In this document: in pieces, positions 43,093 through 48,860 of the stretch | How the letters are laid out: every line of letters starts with the position of its first letter | How positions within the stretch are numbered: the first letter of the stretch is position 1 | Assembly (NCBI GenBank): GCA_016931415.1 | Contig: JAFGEW010000070.1 | Location: 1 to 48,860, forward strand | DNA: 48,860 bases | Reading direction: 5' to 3' | Origin: Verrucomicrobiota bacterium | Lineage (GTDB): Bacteria; Auribacterota; JABMQX01; JAFGEW01 | Notes under the pieces: generated by a model | Told to the model about the DNA's origin: nothing | Databases searched by the model: none | The model's input: the letters and a program-made list of their open reading frames with translations, nothing else | Made by a program: the position numbers and the translations under genes

Positions 43093-43851
43093 ATGATGCC
43101 TATGGGTGGAATCCTCGATCTTCCCGAGCCGTATCTGTTCCTCGGCGGCATGGCCATCATTGCCGGGTTGATCATTCTGCCCGTGCTCGTTTTCAGCCGC
43201 GCACTGCGCCTCGATCGGGGCACGGCGTTGCGAAGATTCGCCGCGCGCCACGGCTTTCAGCTCATGCCCGAGGAGCATCCCTGGCACGAGGACTGGTACG
43301 AGACCTTCGACCTGCTGGCGCGCGAACGCCCGCGCGAGCAACGCAACATCATGATGGGCCAATGGCGTGGATGGCCGGCGGCCGTCCTTGACTACGATTA
43401 TGTGCCCGCGGCCCTCGACGAGGAACCGCAGCCGGCCACGGCGAGCCGCACGGTCGCCATCGTGTATCTGCCGTGGAGTCTGCCGGGTGTCATCATCGAG
43501 CCGAACGCGACCAACTTCGCTGTCAACGTCCACCGCGCGCCGGAGGGCCGTGGCGGCGGTGCACACCCCGATTACGCGCTCGAGCTTGGTACCTTTGGAC
43601 GGCGCTACGTGCTGCTCGGCGAGGACCTTGGGGCCGCCCAACGGCTCGTCCATCCTGCGATGGAGGCCTACCTGCTAGAGCATCAGAACCTGGGAGTTGA
43701 GGTTGCGGGCGCGGCTGCTGTCTTCTTCGCCTACTGCGTCCTCCGGCCCGTGGAGATCAAGGGGCTTCTTGACTTCGCCGCCGGGTTCTGCGAACTCATT
43801 CCGGACGAGTTGAAGGTCGAAGAGGAATCATCGGTTGGCAGCAACACCTGA
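43093..43851 (+). CDS. Family P membrane-anchored protein (copy f)
   Basis: This 252-residue member has a membrane span at residues 14-33 (FLGGMAIIAGLIILPVLVF), then AAVLDYDYVPAALDEE, LPGVIIEPNATN, FGRRYVLLGEDLGAAQRLVH, VEVAGAAAVFFAY and LLDFAAGFCELIP. It is closest to copy e in motif order. The ATG at 43093 or the in-frame ATG at 43102 may start it. The stop overlaps the TTG start of the methyltransferase by 17 bp. Confidence 0.82.
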   Translation: MMPMGGILDLPEPYLFLGGMAIIAGLIILPVLVFSRALRLDRGTALRRFAARHGFQLMPEEHPWHEDWYETFDLLARERPREQRNIMMGQWRGWPAAVLDYDYVPAALDEEPQPATASRTVAIVYLPWSLPGVIIEPNATNFAVNVHRAPEGRGGGAHPDYALELGTFGRRYVLLGEDLGAAQRLVHPAMEAYLLEHQNLGVEVAGAAAVFFAYCVLRPVEIKGLLDFAAGFCELIPDELKVEEESSVGSNT

Positions 43852-44503
43852 CGAGGACCACTCGAACCTGCAGGTCGAGGCCGCGCACTACGGCGAGGGC
43901 TACGATGCGCTCTATCGCTGGATCAGCTACTGGTACCAGCTTCGCGAGGTGCGCCGGTTGCGGCCCGCTTCGATGCTCGAGATCGGCGTCGGCAACGGCA
44001 CGGTGAGCGGCCGGCTCGCCGCCGACGGGATCGCCGTGACGACGTGCGACTTCGACGCGCGCCTGCGCCCCACCGTGTGCGGCGACGTCCGGCGTCTGCC
44101 GTTTGCCGACGGGCAGTTCGACCTCGTGCTCTGCGCCCAGGTGCTCGAGCACCTGCCGTTCGGCGAGTTCCCCAACCTGCTCGACGAGATCGGACGTGTG
44201 AGCCGTCGGTATGCGGTCATCACGCTGCCATGTTCGCGTGCCGGATTGTTTCTTGTGCCGACCTTCCTCGGCGCGGCCACCGCGCCCAGACTGGCGCTGC
44301 GGCTACCGATGCCCAACTGGCTCGGCAAGCTGTTCTTCAAGCAGCACGAGTGGGAGATCGGGCGCTTCCGCTACCCGCTGCGCACCGTGCGGCGCGCTAT
44401 CCGCGCCGTCGGCTGGCGCATCGTGCGCGAGGTCCAGCCCATCCTCAACACCTACCACTACTTCTTCGTGCTGGAGAAGGAACTTGCAGATCGCGCGGAG
44501 TGA
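43835..44503 (+). CDS. Class I SAM-dependent methyltransferase
   Basis: This 222-residue protein has the Rossmann motif MLEIGVGNGTVSGRLAADGI, VTTCDFDARLRP for the acidic SAM ribose contact, and GQFDLVLCAQVLEHLPFGEF typical of UbiE/COQ5-type methyltransferases. The C-terminal half is basic and hydrophobic (FFKQHEWEIGRFRYPLRTVR), possibly contacting the membrane. The substrate is unknown. The TTG start at 43835 is supported by GAGGAA 7 bases upstream, by the 17-bp overlap with copy f, and by the same arrangement in the truncated duplicate at 42741. Confidence 0.85.
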   Translation: MAATPDEDHSNLQVEAAHYGEGYDALYRWISYWYQLREVRRLRPASMLEIGVGNGTVSGRLAADGIAVTTCDFDARLRPTVCGDVRRLPFADGQFDLVLCAQVLEHLPFGEFPNLLDEIGRVSRRYAVITLPCSRAGLFLVPTFLGAATAPRLALRLPMPNWLGKLFFKQHEWEIGRFRYPLRTVRRAIRAVGWRIVREVQPILNTYHYFFVLEKELADRAE

Positions 44504-44548
44504 CACGGGTTCCGACTCCTGACCCCTGTCCATCTGTGGAATCTGCGG

Positions 44549-45475
44549 CTATTCCTCTTTCTCGGGCTCCATGAGATCGGCAAGCAAAATGCCGGCCGCT
44601 TTGAGGCGGGTGCGGAACTCGGCGTATTCGACGTCGTCGGACGGCACGAGGCCCTCGATGCCGTAGTGGTCCATAAGATAGGTGCGCCCCGTCGAACTCC
44701 TTGAGAACACTTCGAGCGCCTCGACGAGATCGGCACGCACGCCATCGGGCACGCGCGCACGCACCGCCACGGCGGCATGCGGCACGGCACTCGTCACCGC
44801 GAGCGGCACGACCGCCTCGAAGATGTCGGGCACCTCAGAGAAAACGAGCTCGCGCGCGTCGGCCGGCCGGCGCTCGCTGTTGAGCCGCCACTCGACGAAG
44901 CCGAGATCGGCCTCGCCATCGTAGACGGCGCGCACGACGGCCGCCTCGTCGCCCAGGTACGTCACGCTCGACGGGACCACGCGCTGCTCGGTCACCAGCA
45001 CGCGCTGGAGCAGGCAGCCGGAGACCGACGCGGGCGCGACGGCGGCCACGCTCAGGTCCTCGACATCGGCCACCGCCACCAGCCCACGATCGGCACGCAC
45101 CAAAATCATGCCGCGTGTTTCCAGCCCGCCCCCGCGGCGGGCCTTCATGATCGCGAGCAACCCGTACGGCTCCGACGCAAGCGCATACACGGGCGCCGGC
45201 ACGATGAGCACGTCAACCTTCTCCTTGTCCATCTCATCGAGCAGGTCGGTCAGCGTCGCGGCCGCCATCTCGCGGCACACGAGCCCCGTGCGTGACCGGA
45301 TGAAGCCGGCCAGCGGCGTCTTGCCGCCGGTGACCGGCACGGCGATCTCGAGCGGCCGCTTTCTCGTGCCGAGCGTGGCCTCCTCGCCTCCGCCGCACCC
45401 GCCGAGGCACAGGCCTGCCACGGCGATCAGCAAGACGATGTGAGACGCAAGACCTTGTCGAAGCATTCCGTGCAC
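44549..45475 (-). CDS. PhnD-like periplasmic binding lipoprotein
   Basis: This protein of about 308 residues has a lipoprotein signal (IVLLIAVAGLCLGGC, lipobox LGGC). Its fold resembles phosphate/phosphonate-type solute-binding proteins (PhnD/SsuA-like): LEIAVPVTGG, LLDEMDKEKVDVLIVPAPVY, a central RGMILVRADRG and VTYLGDEAAVVRAVYDGEAD. No ABC permease or ATPase is adjacent, so it may be an orphan. The GTG at 45475 (AGGTGG upstream) or the ATG at 45466 may start it. Confidence 0.8.
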   Translation of the reverse strand: MHGMLRQGLASHIVLLIAVAGLCLGGCGGGEEATLGTRKRPLEIAVPVTGGKTPLAGFIRSRTGLVCREMAAATLTDLLDEMDKEKVDVLIVPAPVYALASEPYGLLAIMKARRGGGLETRGMILVRADRGLVAVADVEDLSVAAVAPASVSGCLLQRVLVTEQRVVPSSVTYLGDEAAVVRAVYDGEADLGFVEWRLNSERRPADARELVFSEVPDIFEAVVPLAVTSAVPHAAVAVRARVPDGVRADLVEALEVFSRSSTGRTYLMDHYGIEGLVPSDDVEYAEFRTRLKAAGILLADLMEPEKEE

Positions 45476-45570
45476 GAAGCCACCTCAAGCTGGGCTGATT
45501 CTAGCACTGAGACGCCCAACCGGCCACGTTGTTCACGTCGATACTGTGGGCGGCCGGCCGGCGCCGAGCC

Positions 45571-46356
45571 TCAGAACAGGTAGGACACCCCGACGATGGT
45601 GGTGATCTCGTAATCGTCCTCGACGATGGGGCTGTCGGCGATCTCGTCGCTCAGCCACTCGAGGCCGACGAGGCCGAACAAGGACCAGTGCCGCGAGACG
45701 GGCATTTGGACAGTGAGGCTCGCCACGGGGTCGACGGTGCTGCCGGGGCTGTAGGCGGGCCGGGCGGCAGTCGCTTCGCCGGTCTCCACGCCGTAGTAGT
45801 AGTCGACCAGGTCGCGGCTCTTCCACTTGAGGCCCACCTCGGGCAGGATCAAGACGTACTCGCCGCCCAAGTCGATGCCGTAGGTGAGCGTCAGCTCCTG
45901 CCCGCCGTGCTTGCCGAGCACGTCGGTCTGGGCCTTCAGCGTGACTATCCCCCAAGACGCCTCGTGCCGCAGGGCGGCGCCAAGCTCGAGCGTCATGTCG
46001 CGGTCGTCCATGCCCTGGAGCGCGTCGCTGTCGCCGGCATCGTAGCCGCCGAAGCGGATCTCGGCCAGCAGGTCCACCGACCACGGCTGGCGCGACATGA
46101 CGGCGTAGGTCGCCGTGCTCATGAGGAACTTGAAGCGTTCGCCGATGTGGGTAACGAGCGGGAAAGCGATAAGCTGCGAATCGGTCCCCTCGTAGGGGGA
46201 GTCGAACACGCCGACACCGGCTCCGAGCATCCACATGGCCGAGGGTGCTTCGCCGGGCGGGGCGCCGGGGCCGTCCTGGGCAGGGGCAGAGGCCGTTAGA
46301 CCGGCGACGAGCAAGGTGAGACATACTGCCCAGACGCTGCGACTCGATGTGGTCAT
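45571..46356 (-). CDS. MipA/OmpV-family outer-membrane protein
   Basis: This 261-residue protein has a signal peptide (SVWAVCLTLLVAGLTASAPAQ) followed by alternating beta strands, with repeated aromatic ends such as GVFDSPYEG and GVETGEATAARPAYSPGST, and ends in the outer-membrane Phe (IVGVSYLF). MipA/OmpV proteins are small outer-membrane barrels linked to murein enzymes or pores. The pattern YSPGST near residue 197 is typical of the family. Confidence is moderate because sequence conservation is low. Confidence 0.78.
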   Translation of the reverse strand: MTTSSRSVWAVCLTLLVAGLTASAPAQDGPGAPPGEAPSAMWMLGAGVGVFDSPYEGTDSQLIAFPLVTHIGERFKFLMSTATYAVMSRQPWSVDLLAEIRFGGYDAGDSDALQGMDDRDMTLELGAALRHEASWGIVTLKAQTDVLGKHGGQELTLTYGIDLGGEYVLILPEVGLKWKSRDLVDYYYGVETGEATAARPAYSPGSTVDPVASLTVQMPVSRHWSLFGLVGLEWLSDEIADSPIVEDDYEITTIVGVSYLF

Positions 46357-46408
46357 GGGTAATCCTCAGCGATGGTTGCCGTGGCTGTTGACGCCTGTGT
46401 CCAAGGCC

Positions 46409-47041
46409 TCACCCGAGGCCTGGGAACAGCCCTTTCAGCCCGGTGGCGATGAACTCGACGCCGATCGCGGCGAGCAGCAGCCCGAGCAGGCGCGAGGCGA
46501 CATTGATGCCGATCGTGCCGAGCGCGCGCCGCATCGAGTTCGACGCCCGGAGCACGGCAAAGACCACGACGGCCATAAGGAACGCGACGACGCACAAGAC
46601 GAGCTTGTGGCCCACCTCAGGCGAGCGGTAGCTGTACATGACCATCGTGCTGAGCGCGCCCGGCCCGGCGATGAGCGGGATCGCCAGCGGCACGACGGCG
46701 ATCGATTCCTTGTCCTCGGCCTCGTGCGTCTCCTCGTCGGTCTGCTTGACCTTCGCCCCGCGCGCCTGGAGCATGCCGATCGCCATGAGCAGCACGAGCA
46801 GCCCGCCGCCGACCTGGAACGCCTCGAGACTGATGCCGAACAGCCGCAGCACGAACTCGCCCGTGAGCGCCGACACCACGAGCAGAAGAAAAACCGCCAC
46901 GGACGCCACGAGCGCGATCCGCACGCGCCGACGCCGCACCTCGCCCGACGTCAACTCGGCAAAGACCGGTGCCGCAATGAGCGGGTTGAGCACCGCCAGC
47001 ATCGCAACAACGATCTTGAGATATTCGGTCCAACTCAGCAT
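46409..47041 (-). CDS. MarC-family integral membrane protein
   Basis: This 210-residue protein has about six membrane segments, starting with LKIVVAMLAVLNPLIAAPVF, then VRIALVASVAVFLLLVVSAL and FQVGGGLLVLLMAIGML. SIAVVPLAIPLIAGPGALST is a MarC family signature. A charged loop rich in Glu and Lys links the third and fourth segments. Function is unknown; the name comes from an early, later withdrawn link to multiple-antibiotic resistance. The ATG at 47041 has a poor ribosome-binding site, and the open frame extends upstream without a better start. Confidence 0.9.
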   Translation of the reverse strand: MLSWTEYLKIVVAMLAVLNPLIAAPVFAELTSGEVRRRRVRIALVASVAVFLLLVVSALTGEFVLRLFGISLEAFQVGGGLLVLLMAIGMLQARGAKVKQTDEETHEAEDKESIAVVPLAIPLIAGPGALSTMVMYSYRSPEVGHKLVLCVVAFLMAVVVFAVLRASNSMRRALGTIGINVASRLLGLLLAAIGVEFIATGLKGLFPGLG

Positions 47042-47102
47042 AGGGCCGCGCACGATACATGCTTCGACCCTGTTTGGCCACCGAATTTCGCGTCGGCCGG
47101 TT

Positions 47103-47588
47103 TCACCCCACCCGGATGCCGGGAAGATCGGCGAGTCGGCTGGCAATGCGTTCGAGGAGCTGTTCGTCTTCGGCGGTGAACGCGGCGTGCTTGTGGCTGT
47201 CGATGTCGATCTGGCCGAGGATGCGTTCATCGCGGGGATCGCGGATCAGCACAACGAGCTCGGACCGGACCTTGGGGCTGCACGAGAGATAGTTGTCGAG
47301 CGTGGTCACGTCGGGCACGTTGATGTTGTGCCCCTGGACTACGGCGGCCCCGCACACGCCGCGGCCGACCGGAATGCGCGTGTGCTCGGTGCGCGCGCCC
47401 AAGAACGGACCGAGCCGCAACTCGTTGCCTTCGAGCAGATACAGGCCGACCCAGTGGTACTGGGGACGCTGCGCGCGCAACGCGCGCCAGGCGGCAAGCA
47501 CGGCGCGCTGCCACTCTGCGCTCTCGCTCAGAACGCTATCGAGCTCACCGAGTACCGTGTCGGCAATGGAATCAACGCTTACGGCCAT
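47103..47588 (-). CDS. GAF-domain protein, free methionine-(R)-sulfoxide reductase-like
   Basis: This 161-residue protein is a single GAF domain resembling fRMsr (MsrC). The match includes YHWVGLYLLEGNELRLGPFL, RIPVGRGVCGAAVVQGHNI, TLDNYLSCSPKVRSELVVLI and ILGQIDIDSHKHAAFTAEDE. The cysteines equivalent to E. coli Cys94 (in GRGVCG) and the catalytic Cys118 (in LSCS) are present. The position of the other resolving Cys (Cys84) is His, in EHTRIP. It would reduce free methionine-R-sulfoxide; the missing Cys leaves one resolving residue. The ATG at 47588 is chosen to give the family's usual length. Confidence 0.85.
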   Translation of the reverse strand: MAVSVDSIADTVLGELDSVLSESAEWQRAVLAAWRALRAQRPQYHWVGLYLLEGNELRLGPFLGARTEHTRIPVGRGVCGAAVVQGHNINVPDVTTLDNYLSCSPKVRSELVVLIRDPRDERILGQIDIDSHKHAAFTAEDEQLLERIASRLADLPGIRVG

Positions 47589-48001
47589 GGCAGACCAACC
47601 CCTCTGGCGGACGATACGCTAGCACACGCCGCCTGCCCGTTCAAGAAGCACAGACGGCCACACATCTCCAACGAGGATGGCCAACCGCATGACGCAGCCA
47701 CGGCAAGTCGCGGCGGGCCGAGGGCGACCCGCCCGGCGCTTGTGTACCCAGCCGCGCCCGCGCGTCGTGCTGGCACCGGCGCCTCGGCGATGCCATGCAT
47801 CAGCAGCAGCCTCTTGATCTGCTGCTGGATGGTGCGGCGATGGGGCGCCGGTTGACTGCGCAGCCGCCCCAGTTGCCGATCGGCCTTCTCGGCGGAGCCG
47901 GAGGGCCCGTTCCATATCCCCGCCTCTGTCGAGAAAAGACACCGTGGCGATTGAACGAAGGAACACGCGCTTGGTAGGATGAGAGCAGGAGAAACACGGG
48001 T
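47589..48001. other. 413-bp region without a supported gene
   Basis: Both strands are open in some frames but lack protein-like features. A 9-bp inverted repeat (CAGCAGCAG at 47801-47809 and CTGCTGCTG at 47819-47827) forms a hairpin with a 9-base loop. A possible promoter for the TPR gene is near the right end. Confidence 0.5.
47951..47980 (+). promoter_or_regulatory. Possible promoter for the TPR gene
   Basis: TTGAAC (47951-47956) and TAGGAT (47975-47980) are spaced by 18 bases, about 22 bases before the start codon. Confidence 0.45.
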
Positions 48002-48388
48002 ATGACCACCTCGAACGACAACGGCCTCACCTTCGAGATCCAGTTCTATGAGGCGCTGCTGGCCGACGATCCCGATTTCGCCGACGCCCTCGTGCCGCTC
48101 GCCGAGGACTACACCAAGGCCGGCCTCTACGATAAGGGGCTCGAGGCTGACCTGCGCCTTGCGCGCCTGCGGCCCAACGATGCCATGGTCCACTACAACC
48201 TTGCGTGCAGCTACGCGCTCACCGGCTGCAAGGATGAAGCCCTCCAGACACTTGAACACGCCATCAACCTCGGCTACCGCGACGCCGGCTTCATCATGAA
48301 GGATCAAGACCTGGCGTCTCTCCACGATGATGAGCGCTTCGCCCAGCTTCTGGGGCGCTTCTTCGGCAACAGCAAGCGCGATTCCTGA
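48002..48388 (+). CDS. Tetratricopeptide-repeat (TPR) protein
   Basis: This 128-residue protein consists of about two and a half TPR helix pairs: DALVPLAEDYTKAGLYDKGL, then AMVHYNLACSYALTGCKDEA and TLEHAINLGYRDAGFIMKDQ. The last ends DLASLHDDERFAQLLGRF, the usual C-terminal helix of this short bacterial type. It is a cytoplasmic scaffold or protein-binding module. GGAG lies upstream of the ATG. It is followed by a hairpin. Confidence 0.88.
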   Translation: MTTSNDNGLTFEIQFYEALLADDPDFADALVPLAEDYTKAGLYDKGLEADLRLARLRPNDAMVHYNLACSYALTGCKDEALQTLEHAINLGYRDAGFIMKDQDLASLHDDERFAQLLGRFFGNSKRDS

Positions 48389-48389
48389 T

Positions 48390-48410
48390 GCCCAAGCCAC
48401 TGTCTTGGGC
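48390..48410 (+). terminator. Stem-loop after the TPR gene
   Basis: GCCCAAG (48390-48396) and CTTGGGC (48404-48410) form a 7-bp stem with a 7-base loop, starting 1 base after the stop codon. There is no T-tract. Confidence 0.5.
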
Positions 48411-48860
48411 CCACCATCTGTCTCTGCCCGCTGGGGAGAAGGTCGCGCTAGGTTCCTGGAAACAAACTCTTTACAAACACAGTCATCTTTCAGGGTGCGG
48501 GGCATTATGCCCCATCCATGGTGAGCAGTGCACCCCTGCGGCCAGTGGTGGGCAGTGTTCGAGAAGCAAGATCGCCGAAGTACGCGTGCTTGCCCGTCCG
48601 CGCAACTCCAGCCCAAGCAGCATGTTGCGTTGTCCTCGCACCTGGGGCCGGCCCAGGACAAAGCTGGTCGTGAGCAGGCTGGTACAGGGCTTGCGTCTTG
48701 GGCAGGTAGAGGTGCGGGTTCCGGCCCACAAGACTCTCTACACATGCGCGGACAGCCGGGCCGGACTCGTCACTGGGACCTTAGGGACAAGGTGCCCTTC
48801 CTCTGCAGACCCAACACAATCCGGCAGACTTACACCTCACTCTCGTGAGCGCCTTGTCCC
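48411..48860. other. 450-bp end region without a supported gene
   Basis: The base composition is less GC-rich than the gene blocks. A perfect palindrome GGGGCATTATGCCCC lies at 48499-48513. Checks for RNase P RNA, tmRNA and SRP RNA core motifs were negative. Short open frames on both strands look non-coding. The region may continue a feature beyond the window. Confidence 0.5.

Noticed and set aside
48411-48860. RNase P RNA (AACACAATCCGGC resembles the 3' conserved AACAGAATCCGGCTTA)
   Set aside because: The 5' core GAGGAAAGTCC is absent on either strand and the remaining conserved loops are not found.
1-48860. CRISPR array, integrase, IS element or rRNA operon
   Set aside because: No regularly spaced direct repeats, transposase or integrase motifs, or rRNA sequence were seen in the window.

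Overview
The window is high-GC bacterial chromosome with dense, mostly co-oriented gene blocks. It has an aerobic or fumarate-linked succinate dehydrogenase, TonB-dependent outer-membrane receptors (so a diderm), a large store of uncharacterised membrane proteins, a sulfatase, GH29 and GH78 glycosidases, twin Gfo/Idh oxidoreductases, and intergenic hairpins of the CCACGGAGATCACGGAG type. That mix suggests Planctomycetota, Verrucomicrobiota, Lentisphaerota or a related candidate phylum. This is inference; no 16S rRNA gene or ribosomal protein is present to settle it.

Layout. 1-2475: end of sdhA, sdhB and a DUF3800 gene closed by a hairpin. 2500-5336: a degraded-looking stretch, then two paralogous membrane proteins on the minus strand. 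5541-5616: tRNA-Ala(CGC), followed by a long inverted repeat and a DUF362 ferredoxin-type protein. 7010-9387 (minus): dus and maf overlap by 4 bp, preceded upstream by a SagB-like lipoprotein. 9688-11851: proteins of unknown role, one with an SH3 domain. 12013-16105 (minus): two tandem TonB receptors. 16392-18468 (minus): a PfkB kinase and an AhbD-like radical SAM enzyme behind a near-consensus promoter. 18804-21764: a large exported protein with about 11 Asp-box repeats.

21780-32660 (minus) is a carbohydrate-catabolic block. In transcription order it holds a sugar isomerase/epimerase, two Gfo/Idh dehydrogenases, then, from a second promoter, a VOC protein, alpha-L-fucosidase, alpha-L-rhamnosidase-like protein, class II aldolase, O-methyltransferase-like protein and sulfatase. 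None of these enzymes has a visible signal peptide, so processing of a sulfated, deoxysugar-containing substrate probably takes place in the cytoplasm. Citramalate synthase and a parallel beta-helix protein follow, on the same strand.

36650-44503 (plus) is the most unusual part. Six intact paralogs of an unnamed membrane-anchored family (called family P here; core signature FDYxY plus a conserved C-terminal helix region) are interspersed with LemA, a DCC thiol-disulfide protein and a SAM methyltransferase. The region records its own history: a C-terminal fossil of a seventh P gene lies behind an unrelated inserted gene, two P genes share a nearly identical 65-nt 3' segment, and a tandem duplication of a DCC-P-methyltransferase module has collapsed into a chimeric scar at 42741-43053.

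44549-48388: a PhnD-like lipoprotein, a MipA/OmpV outer-membrane protein, a MarC protein and a GAF-domain methionine sulfoxide reductase-like protein on the minus strand, then a TPR protein on the plus strand. The last 450 bases hold no gene that I can support.
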